Positions 22,640 to 30,038 of a stretch of DNA of 45,870 bases are shown here, one piece after another; the stretch's first letter is position 1; each line of letters starts with the position of its first letter. The notes beneath the pieces are model-generated. The model searched no databases. It was not told the origin of the DNA and was given only the letters and a program-made list of their open reading frames with translations. The DNA lies in contig NZ_FTLX01000014.1 of the NCBI RefSeq assembly GCF_900156125.1, forward strand, positions 1-45,870, read 5' to 3'. The DNA comes from Domibacillus enclensis (GTDB lineage: Bacteria; Bacillota; Bacilli; Bacillales; Domibacillaceae). The position numbers and the translations under genes are program-made.

Positions 22640-22669
22640 GCATAGAATGCCTCTCTATGAAAGATACTA
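22640..22669 (+). promoter_or_regulatory. spoVT sigma-G promoter
   Basis: GCATA (22640-22644), an 18-base spacer and GATACTA (22663-22669) resemble the forespore sigma-G consensus GMATR-N18-CATNNTA with one mismatch at the first -10 base. spoVT is a sigma-G gene in B. subtilis. Confidence 0.65.
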
Positions 22670-22720
22670 ACGCCAAGAAATGGCTTCGATATTTTGATGG
22701 TGAAAGAGAGGCAGTCTACG

Positions 22721-23257
22721 ATGAAAGCGACAGGTATTGTAAGACGCATTGATGATCTGGGCCGTGTGGTCATTCCAAAAGAAATTCGCCGTACCCTTCG
22801 AATCCGAGAAGGCGATCCACTGGAGATTTTTGTGGACCGGGATGGCGAAGTGATTTTAAAGAAATATTCTCCATTTACAGAGCTGGGCGACTTTTCACAG
22901 GAATATGCCGAGGCGCTAAACAGCAGCTTGAACTATTCCGTTTTAATTTGTGACAGAGACACCGTCATATCCGCTGCCGGTGTGAAAAAAAAGGACTTTC
23001 TGGAACGGAAAATCGGCTCGATTGTAGAGTCTGTGATTCAGGAACGGCGTTCAGCAGAAAGCAACGAAAAGCACAGCGTCGAATTAACAGACGGCCGGAC
23101 AATTGAAGTGGAATCGTACTTTATTACACCGATTATTGCGGCGGGCGACGCCATTGGAGCGGTTGCGCTGTTTTCAGAGGACCGGTCTGCAGGAGAAGCC
23201 GAGCAAAAATCTGCGTTTGTGGCCGCCGCTTTTTTCGGCAAGCAAATGGAGCGATAA
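22721..23257 (+). CDS. spoVT: stage V sporulation protein T
   Basis: A 178-residue forespore regulator that tunes sigma-G genes. It has an N-terminal AbrB-type DNA-binding domain (MKATGIVRRIDDLGRVVIPKEIR) and a C-terminal GAF-like domain (about 60-178). Length equals B. subtilis SpoVT. GAGAGG lies nine bases before ATG 22721. Its first 50 residues closely resemble AbrB, encoded on the other strand about 15 kb away. Confidence 0.96.
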   Translation: MKATGIVRRIDDLGRVVIPKEIRRTLRIREGDPLEIFVDRDGEVILKKYSPFTELGDFSQEYAEALNSSLNYSVLICDRDTVISAAGVKKKDFLERKIGSIVESVIQERRSAESNEKHSVELTDGRTIEVESYFITPIIAAGDAIGAVALFSEDRSAGEAEQKSAFVAAAFFGKQMER

Positions 23258-23263
23258 GCAAGG

Positions 23264-23316
23264 AAAGAAGCGTCTTACAGTCGGCTATGCCGGCTTCGAG
23301 ACGCTTCTTTTTCTTT
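23264..23316 (+). terminator. terminator after spoVT
   Basis: AAAGAAGCGTCT (23264-23275) pairs perfectly with AGACGCTTCTTT (23299-23310); the loop contains a second small stem CGGC/GCCG. T-rich tail. Confidence 0.9.
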
Positions 23317-23360
23317 TCAAAAAGGAAAAAAATGAGTAGAGTAGTCAAAGAGGTGGTTTC

Positions 23361-24917
23361 GTGGAAGCAGAAAAGTCCTTGTTAAAAGGCGCGGTCTTGC
23401 TTACTGTGGCAGCGTTATTTGTGAAAGTATTAAGTGCGGTCTATCGTGTACCGTTTCAAAATATTGTCGGGGATACCGGCTTTTATATTTACCAGCAGGT
23501 GTATCCGTTTTACGGCATTGCGGCAGGACTGGCGGTTTCAGGCTTTCCTGTTGTTCTGTCCCGCATCGCGGCGGAACCGGACGAGAGGCGAAGACAGGTC
23601 GCTTTTCACACCGCTTTTCTAACGATTGGCCTGATGGGCATTGCAGCGTGTTTGACTGTTTTCTTTAGTGCGGGCTGGATGGCGGCAGCAATGGGGGACC
23701 GGGCCCTCACTCCGCTTATTCAATGGAGTGCGTTTTTTTTCTTGTTTATTCCGTACATTGCGGTGAAGAGAGGGCTGTTCCAAGGGAGCGGCAATATGAT
23801 CCCGACGGCTTCTTCTCAAATGGTGGAGCAGACTGTGCGGGTCGCGGCGATCCTTTTGTTTTCCTTCTTTATCGTTTTCTCAGACCGGTCTTTGTACGAG
23901 GCAGGGCTCGGTGCGGTTGTCGGATCCTTGCTCGGGATGGCGGCATCTTCCATTGTTTTGTTTACACACAGCCGGGGAAAAAAACCGGCGATTTTGTTCC
24001 TATTTGACCGCCGCATGGCAAAGATGATCGTTACACGCGGTACGGCTGTTTGTTTGTCGGCATTGACGCTCATTTTTTTGCAGCTGGCTGATTCCTTCCA
24101 GGTATACAGTGGTCTCGTCGCTTCTGGAATGGAGGAAGAGATGGCGAAAGGGTGGAAAGGAATTTATGACAGAGGCCAGCCGCTGCTGCAGCTCGGCGTT
24201 GTGGCGGCTGTCTCGATTTCACTGACGATTGTGCCTTTGATCTCAAAAGCATGGAAGGAACAAAATCGTCAAGGAGAGGCCGTGTTCAGCCGGCTGGCGC
24301 TGAGAGTAAGCTTTGCGCTAGGGCTGGCCGCGTCAGCAGGGCTTGCGGCTGTGATGGTGCCGCTGAATACAATGCTGTTTAAAACAGCAGATGGCTCAGG
24401 GTTTTTAGCTGTATTCGGCTTGTCGATCTTTTTTTATTCCATCATGGCGACGATGAACGCCGTGTTTCAAGGAAGAGGAAACGATTGGGTGCCAGCCACT
24501 GCAACCGTGCTCACCGTTTTTGTTAAATGGGGAGCAAATGCCGTTCTGATTCCGTCCTACGGCTTGTATGGTGCGGCTGCAGCGACGTCAGGATCGATTC
24601 TCACTGGTGTTGTGTTCCTGCTCATCATGTGGAAAAAAAACCGCTCCTCGCTTTTAACGGGTGTGTTTGTCGCCAAAACAACAGCAGCAGCGGCTGTAAT
24701 GGCGCTTGTTGTATTTTTGTTTATTCAGATCGTTCTGCCGGCTGATTCCGGCAGGCTGGCGAGTGGACTGGCTGCCGTAAGCGGGGCACTGCTTGGCGCC
24801 TGTTTGTTTTTCATTTTCATGATAAAATGGAGAATATGGAATGACGACGATTTACGTGTTTTGCCGTTTGGCGATACGCTTGCCAGACGCGCAAGGATGT
24901 GGACGAAAAGGAAGTGA
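23361..24917 (+). CDS. yabM: MurJ/SpoVB-type polysaccharide flippase family membrane protein (YabM)
   Basis: A 518-residue multi-pass membrane protein of the MOP/MviN exporter superfamily, with about 14 hydrophobic segments. The N-terminus LLKGAVLLTVAALFVKVLSA and later YRVPFQNIVGDTG are typical of the SpoVB/YabM/YtgP group, which translocates lipid-linked envelope precursors. The exact substrate is unknown. The start is GTG 23361 with AGAGGTGG upstream. It precedes mazG with a five-base gap. Confidence 0.88.
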   Translation: MEAEKSLLKGAVLLTVAALFVKVLSAVYRVPFQNIVGDTGFYIYQQVYPFYGIAAGLAVSGFPVVLSRIAAEPDERRRQVAFHTAFLTIGLMGIAACLTVFFSAGWMAAAMGDRALTPLIQWSAFFFLFIPYIAVKRGLFQGSGNMIPTASSQMVEQTVRVAAILLFSFFIVFSDRSLYEAGLGAVVGSLLGMAASSIVLFTHSRGKKPAILFLFDRRMAKMIVTRGTAVCLSALTLIFLQLADSFQVYSGLVASGMEEEMAKGWKGIYDRGQPLLQLGVVAAVSISLTIVPLISKAWKEQNRQGEAVFSRLALRVSFALGLAASAGLAAVMVPLNTMLFKTADGSGFLAVFGLSIFFYSIMATMNAVFQGRGNDWVPATATVLTVFVKWGANAVLIPSYGLYGAAAATSGSILTGVVFLLIMWKKNRSSLLTGVFVAKTTAAAAVMALVVFLFIQIVLPADSGRLASGLAAVSGALLGACLFFIFMIKWRIWNDDDLRVLPFGDTLARRARMWTKRK

Positions 24918-24922
24918 ACACG

Positions 24923-26389
24923 ATGACGAATCAAATTACCATCGTCGGGCTCGGGGCCGGCGACTTGGATCAAATGCCTTTAGGTGTGTACCGCTTGCTG
25001 ACAGGGGCCAAAACCGTCTGGCTTCGAACGGTGGATCATCCTGCAGTGGAGGAGTTGCAGCAGGATGTAGTGTGCCAGAGCTTCGATTATGTGTACGAAA
25101 AACACGATGATTTTACCAGTGTATATGAGGAAATCACAGCCGAGCTTTTGGAAAAAGCCATCCATGAACCGGTTTTGTATGCTGTTCCAGGCCATCCGAT
25201 GGCTGCTGAAAAAACCGTTCAGCTGCTGCTGGAGGAGAAAAACAAAGGAAATGCGGACGTTGTTATTGCCGGTGGACACAGCTTTTTAGATGCGCTGTTT
25301 ACGAGTGTGGAAGTGGACCCGGCGGACGGATTTCAGCTGCTTGACGGCACGGCGCTGCAGCGGGAGGACCTCCATATTTTCAGTCACATCATCATTGCGC
25401 AGGTGTACGATGCATTTGTGGCATCCGATGTAAAGCTGACATTGATGGAGAAGTACCCGGACGACCACCCGGTCACGATTGTCACCGCAGCCGGCAGCAA
25501 GCAGCAGGTGATTCGGACCGTGCCGCTTTGGGAGCTGGATCGCGGTATGGAGCTGAACAACATAACGAGCGTTTATGTGCCGCCCGTTCAGCACGAACAG
25601 GATACATACCGGGAGTTTTCTGTGCTGCGGGGTGTGATTGCCCGGCTGCGCGACCCGGAAAGCGGCTGTCCGTGGGATGTAAAACAAACCCATTCTTCGC
25701 TGAAGAGATACTTGCTGGAGGAAGCCTATGAGCTTTTTGAAGCCATTGACAATGAAGATGACGACGAAATGGCGGCGGAGCTTGGCGATGTGCTGCTCCA
25801 GGTGCTCCTTCATGCTCAAATTGGCGAAGACGAGGGCATGTTTACGATCGAGGACGTGATTCAGTCCACAACGTCTAAAATGATCCGCCGGCATCCGCAC
25901 GTATTCGGTGACGCAAAAGCCGAAACAGCGGAGGATGTGAAGGCGAACTGGCAGGAAATCAAACGAGCTGAAAAAGGACGGGCGCCCGAGCGGGTATTAG
26001 ATGGCATTCCAAAAGGCCAGCCGGCAGTCATGGAAGCGTACGACCTGCAGAAAAAAGCCGCTAATGTGGGCTTTGACTGGCCGGATGCAGAAGGCGCCAT
26101 GGAAAAAGTAAAAGAAGAGTGGGCCGAGTTTTTAGCGGAAACGGAATCAGGCGACGCCGACCATCTTCGCGACGAGTTCGGTGATGTGCTGTTTACGCTG
26201 ATCAACGTCGCACGCTTTTATGATATCCATCCGGAAGAAGCGCTTGAAGCGGTCAACCGAAAGTTCCGCCGCCGCTTTGGTTTTGTGGAGGAACAGGTGC
26301 AAAAAAGCGGAAAGCCGTTTTCCGCGTTTACATTAAATGAACTTGACGCATTTTGGCATGCAGCGAAAAAGGAGGAAAACCAATTATGA
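24923..26389 (+). CDS. mazG: MazG nucleotide pyrophosphohydrolase fused to a SAM methylase-like domain (YabN)
   Basis: A 488-residue fusion. Residues ~1-225 form a tetrapyrrole-methylase-like domain (ITIVGLGAGDLDQMP, AVPGHPM); the remainder carries two MazG-type modules: GCPWDVKQTHSSLKRYLLEE with EEAYE and ELGD, then a C-terminal EFGDVLFTL. MazG removes aberrant NTPs. The methylase domain has no proven activity. Length matches B. subtilis YabN (about 489). ATG 24923 is preceded by AAAGGAAGTG. It ends in an ATGA overlap with rqcP. Confidence 0.94.
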   Translation: MTNQITIVGLGAGDLDQMPLGVYRLLTGAKTVWLRTVDHPAVEELQQDVVCQSFDYVYEKHDDFTSVYEEITAELLEKAIHEPVLYAVPGHPMAAEKTVQLLLEEKNKGNADVVIAGGHSFLDALFTSVEVDPADGFQLLDGTALQREDLHIFSHIIIAQVYDAFVASDVKLTLMEKYPDDHPVTIVTAAGSKQQVIRTVPLWELDRGMELNNITSVYVPPVQHEQDTYREFSVLRGVIARLRDPESGCPWDVKQTHSSLKRYLLEEAYELFEAIDNEDDDEMAAELGDVLLQVLLHAQIGEDEGMFTIEDVIQSTTSKMIRRHPHVFGDAKAETAEDVKANWQEIKRAEKGRAPERVLDGIPKGQPAVMEAYDLQKKAANVGFDWPDAEGAMEKVKEEWAEFLAETESGDADHLRDEFGDVLFTLINVARFYDIHPEEALEAVNRKFRRRFGFVEEQVQKSGKPFSAFTLNELDAFWHAAKKEENQL

Positions 26390-26646
26390 GACTCGATAAA
26401 TTTTTAAAAGTGTCACGTATTATCAAGCGCCGCACGCTGGCAAAGGAAGTCGCAGATCAGGGCCGGATCTTGATCAACGGAAACGAAGGAAAAGCAAGCT
26501 CCAGTGTAAAAGTGGGCGATGAACTGACCATTCGGCTCGGACGCCGCGTCATGACTGTGCAAATCGACAAGCTGCTTGATACAACCAAAAAAGACGAAGC
26601 CGCCGGCATGTATACCATCCTCAAAGAAGAACAGCTCGGCGAATAA
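26386..26646 (+). CDS. rqcP: ribosome quality control S4-domain protein RqcP (YabO)
   Basis: An 86-residue S4 RNA-binding protein (MRLDKFLKVSRIIKRRTLAKEVADQG). RqcP works with RqcH to add alanine tails to nascent chains on stalled 50S subunits in B. subtilis. Length equals the B. subtilis protein. AAAAAGGAGG precedes the ATG, inside the end of mazG. Confidence 0.95.
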   Translation: MRLDKFLKVSRIIKRRTLAKEVADQGRILINGNEGKASSSVKVGDELTIRLGRRVMTVQIDKLLDTTKKDEAAGMYTILKEEQLGE

Positions 26647-26674
26647 CCGAAGGAGCCGTTTCCAAGGGTTCTTT

Positions 26675-26703
26675 TCATATTTTGCCTGCTTGCAGCATAA
26701 AAT
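26675..26703 (+). promoter_or_regulatory. yabP-yabQ sigma-E promoter
   Basis: TCATATT (26675-26681), a 14-base spacer and CATAAAAT (26696-26703) fit the mother-cell sigma-E consensus KMATATT-N14-CATACAHT. yabP is a sigma-E gene in B. subtilis. Confidence 0.78.
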
Positions 26704-26726
26704 GGGCTGTAAAGGGGATGGATGCG

Positions 26727-26987
26727 ATGGAGATGAAGCAGGACCATACCGTAAAGATGGACGGGCGTAAAAGCGTTGAATTAACAGGTGTTCTGCAGGT
26801 GGAGCGTTTTGACAGCACAGAATTCTTAATTGAAACCGTCATGGGGAAATTAAAAGTGCGTGGAACAGGGCTGAAGATGAAGCATTTTGACACGGTGAAT
26901 AAAAAAGCCGCCATTGACGGCCGGATTTCGGCTTTTATGTACGTGGACAGCGGAAGTGGAAAATCCTTTTTTAAACGGTCAACATGA
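26727..26987 (+). CDS. yabP: sporulation protein YabP
   Basis: An 86-residue YabP/YqfC family protein made in the mother cell; its function is not well defined. The family core VERFDSTEFLIETVMGKLKVRG is clear. Three ATGs in frame cluster at 26718, 26727 and 26733; 26727 is chosen because AAAGGGG ends nine bases upstream. It overlaps yabQ by four bases and follows a sigma-E promoter. Confidence 0.88.
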   Translation: MEMKQDHTVKMDGRKSVELTGVLQVERFDSTEFLIETVMGKLKVRGTGLKMKHFDTVNKKAAIDGRISAFMYVDSGSGKSFFKRST

Positions 26988-27454
26988 GCCTCGGCACGCA
27001 ATTCGACACCGCTATCGTGATGATGGGAATGGGCCTTTGCTTTGGGGTGCTGCTGGACATTTATTTGCGTATTCGCCCTGAGCGCTCAGGAATGGTGTAT
27101 GTCACAGACATTCTCTTTTGGATGAATTATGCCATTTTGCTTTTCAGCGCGCTTTATCGGGTGAACGATGGGGTCGTCCGCCTGTCCTTTTTTCTTTTCT
27201 GGCTTGCCGGCTGCCTGATCTACGTAACAGGACTTCGCGTTTTTATTCTTCCCATCATAGACGGTTTCTTTTTTTGTCTCCGTCTTATTTACCGGATAGT
27301 GTATACGATTATTCGCCTTTTTTTCGTCCTGCCGCTCCTTTTCCTGGCCAATTGCATGGTTTCTCTTGCCAGAATGAGTAAGTTTCTATTATTATGGGTG
27401 GGAAAGGTATTGTTCGTACGGCCGTGGAAGGCGATCGGCCGCAAAAGAAAATAA
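26984..27454 (+). CDS. yabQ: spore cortex biosynthesis protein YabQ
   Basis: A 156-residue membrane protein needed for cortex formation in B. subtilis. Hydrophobic stretches at about 9-27, 38-57, 66-90 and 93-125 suggest four or five membrane segments; the start SLGTQFDTAIVMMGMGLCFGVLLDIYLR is typical. It is shorter than B. subtilis YabQ (about 211 as recalled), lacking the C-terminal region. Coupled to yabP by an ATGA overlap. Confidence 0.88.
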   Translation: MSLGTQFDTAIVMMGMGLCFGVLLDIYLRIRPERSGMVYVTDILFWMNYAILLFSALYRVNDGVVRLSFFLFWLAGCLIYVTGLRVFILPIIDGFFFCLRLIYRIVYTIIRLFFVLPLLFLANCMVSLARMSKFLLLWVGKVLFVRPWKAIGRKRK

Positions 27455-27472
27455 CAGCTGGAGGACATGTCG

Positions 27473-27871
27473 ATGCGCGGATTGAATAAAGAAAAAGTCG
27501 CTTCATTAAAAAATACATTTAGCCTGACAGAAGAAAAAAAATCGATGTTTAAGATGCAGCATAAACAAAAGCTAATGAGACGATTAGCTGCGTTTGCCGT
27601 CGTAGCGCTTGTCGTTCTAGGAACACTGCTGTCCGGGATTTTAACGCAGGTAAGCACGCTGAGCGGCCAGGAGCAGGAGCTGGCAGAGTCGAAGCAGCTG
27701 CTCCAAGAGCTTGAAGAGCAGCAAAAGCAGTCCGAAGAAGAGCTGGTTCGGCTGCAGGATGATGAATACATTGCAGAACTGGCCCGGAGAGAGTATTTTT
27801 ACTCGGAAAATGGAGAAATTATCTTTAATATTCCGACAGAAACTGAAAATACACAGAATACAGAACAGTAA
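27473..27871 (+). CDS. divIC: septum formation protein DivIC (FtsB-like)
   Basis: A 132-residue bitopic division protein. A basic cytoplasmic N-terminus is followed by one membrane segment (about 37-57) and an extracytoplasmic coiled coil (about 62-100), ending in DEYIAELARREYFYSENGEIIF, the typical DivIC/FtsB end. It forms the divisome subcomplex with FtsL and DivIB. ATG 27473 is preferred over ATG 27467 because GGAGG is eight bases upstream of the first and only two of the second. Confidence 0.94.
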   Translation: MRGLNKEKVASLKNTFSLTEEKKSMFKMQHKQKLMRRLAAFAVVALVVLGTLLSGILTQVSTLSGQEQELAESKQLLQELEEQQKQSEEELVRLQDDEYIAELARREYFYSENGEIIFNIPTETENTQNTEQ

Positions 27872-27874
27872 AGA

Positions 27875-27903
27875 AAGCAGTGTCATGTTGACACGCTTTT
27901 TTT
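27875..27903 (+). terminator. probable terminator after divIC
   Basis: AGTGTCA and TGACAC(G)CT form a short stem over TGT, followed by seven T. Its 3' arm doubles as the -35 of the yabR promoter. Confidence 0.65.
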
Positions 27904-27915
27904 ACGTACTATAAT
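27888..27915 (+). promoter_or_regulatory. yabR sigma-A promoter
   Basis: Perfect TTGACA (27888-27893) and perfect TATAAT (27910-27915) with a 16-base spacer. The -35 lies inside the divIC terminator stem. Confidence 0.8.
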
Positions 27916-27958
27916 AATAAGTAAAGCTCGAACAATTTTAAGGAGGAACAATTTTTTT

Positions 27959-28399
27959 ATGTCAATCGAAGTGGGCAGCAAGTTACAGGGTAAAGTAACC
28001 GGCATTACAAAGTTTGGCGCATTCGTCCAACTGCCGGAAGGTTCGACGGGTCTTGTTCATATTAGTGAAGTGGCGGATAATTACGTCAAGGATATTAATG
28101 ATCACCTGACAGTCGGCGATGAAGTGGAAGTAAAGGTTTTGAACGTAGAGAAAGACGGCAAAATTGGCTTATCGATTCGTAAAGCAAAAGATAACCCGCC
28201 GCCGCAGACACAGTATCGTCCTCGTCCACAACGCCAGGGTGATTTCCGCCAAAAAGGACCACGCGGTGGCGGTCAGCCTCCCGTTGAGAACTTTGAATCG
28301 AAAGTGGCCCGTTTCTTGAAAGACAGTGAAGAACGCATTTCTACATTGAAGCGTCAAACAGACTCACGCCGAGGCGGAAGAGGCGGAAGACGCGGATAA
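27959..28399 (+). CDS. yabR: S1 RNA-binding domain protein YabR
   Basis: A 146-residue protein with one N-terminal S1 domain (about 5-75: VGSKLQGKVTGITKFGAFVQLPEG, GLVHISEVA) and a basic tail rich in Arg, Gly, Pro and Gln ending in RRGGRGGRRG. The family (YabR, YugI/GS13) resembles the polynucleotide phosphorylase S1 domain and probably binds RNA or ribosomes. TTAAGGAGG precedes the ATG, and a near-consensus sigma-A promoter lies upstream. Confidence 0.92.
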   Translation: MSIEVGSKLQGKVTGITKFGAFVQLPEGSTGLVHISEVADNYVKDINDHLTVGDEVEVKVLNVEKDGKIGLSIRKAKDNPPPQTQYRPRPQRQGDFRQKGPRGGGQPPVENFESKVARFLKDSEERISTLKRQTDSRRGGRGGRRG

Positions 28400-28449
28400 C
28401 GCTGCTCCCTGTCGATTCTATATAGAACGAAATCGCATACCTGTTACAA

Positions 28450-28481
28450 GTCCTGAATACGATAATTCAGGGCTTTTTTTC
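28450..28481 (+). terminator. terminator after yabR
   Basis: CCTGAAT (28452-28458) pairs with ATTCAGG (28465-28471), then GC and seven T. Confidence 0.85.
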
Positions 28482-28507
28482 TTTGTCAAAGAGAAAGGGG
28501 GGCTTTT

Positions 28508-29578
28508 TTGCGTATTCAGGAAATAAAGGTGGCCCACTCCTCTATTCCGTTAATCAAGCCGTTCATTACCTCGTTAAGAAGCGCCACATCCGTTGACTGC
28601 GTCCGGATTTGTGTTGTGCTTGAAGACGGAACAAAGGGATGGGGAGCGGCTTCTCCGGCAGCGATGATCACAGGTGAAGGGCTGCAGGGGATCAAGTCGA
28701 CCATTCAAGCCATAATTGCACCGCTTCTAATCAACAGGGAGATTGAGCAAATCGCGGCGTTATCGCAAGTGATTGGAGGGTCCTGCGTCGGCAATGGAAG
28801 TGCCAAAGCCGGTATGGAAATTGCGCTGTTTGACGCGTATGCGAAAAGCTTGAAAATCCCGCTTTATCAGCTTCTGGGCGGTCAAACGAATAGCCTTCAA
28901 AACGATTTGACTATCAGCTTAAACAATAAAGACCAAATGGTGCTGGAGGCAAAAGAAGGCATAAAACAGGGATTTACAGCGCTGAAAATAAAAGCAGGGC
29001 TGGATTGGAAAAAAGACTATGGCAATCTCATCGCTATACGCGAAGCAGTGGGTCCTTCTATTGAATTACGAGTGGACGCCAATCAAGGCTGGACGAGGAA
29101 AGAAGCCGTTCGAATCATTCATGCCTGGGAGGCTGCGGCAGCAAACGTTGACATTGTAGAGCAGCCGGTGCGGGCAGAGGATTTTGCCGCATTAAAATTT
29201 GTGACAGACAATGTGAATACGCCGATTATGGCGGATGAAAGTGTTTTTTCACCAGAGCAGGCGATGCGGCTTATTCAGATGCAGGCCGTGGATTGGCTGA
29301 ATCTCAAGCTGATGAAAGCCGGCGGTATCTTCAGGGTGATGCAAATTGCGGATATCGCACAAGCCGGCGGCATTCCCTGTATGCTCGGCAGCATGATGGA
29401 AAGTGTCACAAGTGTAACGGCAGCGGCTCATATTGCTGCTGCTCACCCAAACATTCAAAAGATTGACCTGGATGCCCCGCTCTGGCAGAAAAACAGATCG
29501 GAAAGAGGACCGTTTCAAGGCCCGGCGATTCAGTTAACAAGAGCTCCGGGATTGGGGCTGCCTGATGCGGAAATATAA
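28508..29578 (+). CDS. ykfB: dipeptide epimerase (L-Ala-D/L-Glu epimerase type), enolase superfamily
   Basis: A 356-residue enolase-superfamily enzyme. The catalytic set of the muconate-lactonising/epimerase subgroup is complete: K160 and K162 (LKIKAG), metal ligands D190 (RVDANQG), E218 (VEQP) and D243 (ADES), and K267 (NLKLMK). A DLD motif near the C-terminus (KIDLDAPLW) matches the dipeptide-binding signature of Ala-Glu epimerases. It probably epimerises L-Ala-D-Glu from murein peptides. TTG 28508 follows AAAGGGGGG at about six bases. In B. subtilis ykfB is elsewhere, next to peptidase genes; here it stands alone between yabR and the tRNA genes with its own terminator, suggesting a lineage-specific insertion. 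Substrate is inferred. Confidence 0.88.
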   Translation: MRIQEIKVAHSSIPLIKPFITSLRSATSVDCVRICVVLEDGTKGWGAASPAAMITGEGLQGIKSTIQAIIAPLLINREIEQIAALSQVIGGSCVGNGSAKAGMEIALFDAYAKSLKIPLYQLLGGQTNSLQNDLTISLNNKDQMVLEAKEGIKQGFTALKIKAGLDWKKDYGNLIAIREAVGPSIELRVDANQGWTRKEAVRIIHAWEAAAANVDIVEQPVRAEDFAALKFVTDNVNTPIMADESVFSPEQAMRLIQMQAVDWLNLKLMKAGGIFRVMQIADIAQAGGIPCMLGSMMESVTSVTAAAHIAAAHPNIQKIDLDAPLWQKNRSERGPFQGPAIQLTRAPGLGLPDAEI

Positions 29579-29613
29579 AAAGAACCGGCGAGCAATTGCT
29601 CGCCGGTTCTTTT
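29578..29613. terminator. bidirectional terminator, perfect 36-base palindrome
   Basis: AAAAGAACCGGCGAGCAA and its exact reverse complement are directly joined, giving an 18-base-arm palindrome starting in the epimerase stop codon. It can end both the epimerase transcript and the minus-strand tRNA transcript. Confidence 0.93.
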
Positions 29614-29619
29614 ATGAGA

Positions 29620-29691
29620 TGACCCCTACGGGATTCGAACCCGTGTTACCGCCGTGAAAGGGCGGTGTCTTAACCGCTTGACCAAGGGGCC
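29620..29691 (-). tRNA. trnE: tRNA-Glu (anticodon UUC)
   Basis: A 72-base tRNA read on the minus strand, beginning GGCCCCTTGGTCAAGCGG. The acceptor stem GGCCCCT/AGGGGTC, anticodon stem CCGCC/GGCGG with loop CTTTCAC (anticodon at 29656-29658) and T-loop GGTTCGAATCC are all formed. The 3' CCA is not encoded. It is the second gene of a Met-Glu tRNA pair, the same pair that precedes spoIIE in B. subtilis. Confidence 0.97.
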
Positions 29692-29715
29692 GGAATGAAA
29701 ATGGCCTTCAGGTCG

Positions 29716-29758
29716 ATTCACCGGTTTATCCCGTGATGGCATAAACCGAAAGGTGAAT
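29716..29758 (-). other. hairpin in the spacer between tRNA-Met and tRNA-Glu
   Basis: CGGTTTAT (29722-29729) pairs perfectly with ATAAACCG (29741-29748); after a three-base bulge ATTCACC (29716-29722) faces GGTGAAT (29752-29758). There is no T tract on the minus strand after it, so it is not a normal terminator. It may be a processing signal in the tRNA precursor. Confidence 0.55.
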
Positions 29759-29777
29759 GGACATGCATGCTTTTTTA

Positions 29778-29851
29778 TAGCGGCGGAGGGGATCGAACCC
29801 CCGACCTCACGGGTATGAACCGTACGCTCTAGCCAGCTGAGCTACACCGCC
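29778..29851 (-). tRNA. trnM: tRNA-Met (anticodon CAU, elongator)
   Basis: A 74-base tRNA on the minus strand starting GGCGGTGTAGCTCAGCTGG. Anticodon loop TTCATAC with CAT complementary to 29815-29817; T-loop GGTTCGATCC. The first pair is G-U, not the unpaired C-A of an initiator tRNA, so it is called elongator. CCA is not encoded. Confidence 0.96.
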
Positions 29852-29882
29852 AAGTAGTGAATGCTGTAACAGCACAAAATCT

Positions 29883-29911
29883 ATAATAACGGCGGGGCGA
29901 AAAAAAGTCAA
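29883..29911 (-). promoter_or_regulatory. promoter of the tRNA-Met/tRNA-Glu operon
   Basis: On the minus strand TTGACT (29906-29911), a 17-base spacer and TATTAT (29883-29888). The spacer is GC-rich next to the -10, as in many stable RNA promoters. Confidence 0.75.
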
Positions 29912-29942
29912 CACTATTTTTCATAAATAGTTATTCTAAATT

Positions 29943-30008
29943 TGTCGAACGATTTTTGGAACGGAATTCCTTCTTTTGACAAAGTTTGAAGGGGGCTTCT
30001 CTTATACT
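29943..30008 (+). promoter_or_regulatory. spoIIE promoter with Spo0A box and 21-base spacer
   Basis: TTGACA (29976-29981) and TATACT (30003-30008) are good sigma-A hexamers but stand 21 bases apart. A perfect Spo0A box TGTCGAA is at 29943-29949, and TTTGACA (29975-29981), one mismatch from an inverted box, overlaps the -35. In B. subtilis the spoIIE promoter likewise has a long spacer and needs Spo0A~P. Confidence 0.82.
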
Positions 30009-30038
30009 TCTCGATAACGATAAAAAAGGAGTGGTTTT

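Noticed and set aside
25286-25900. 204-codon open frame on the minus strand
   Set aside because: Antisense to mazG; rich in His and Arg as expected for a shadow frame in GC-biased codons.
27289-27771. 160-codon Ser/Cys-rich open frame on the minus strand
   Set aside because: Antisense to yabQ and divIC; its composition reflects the opposite strand.
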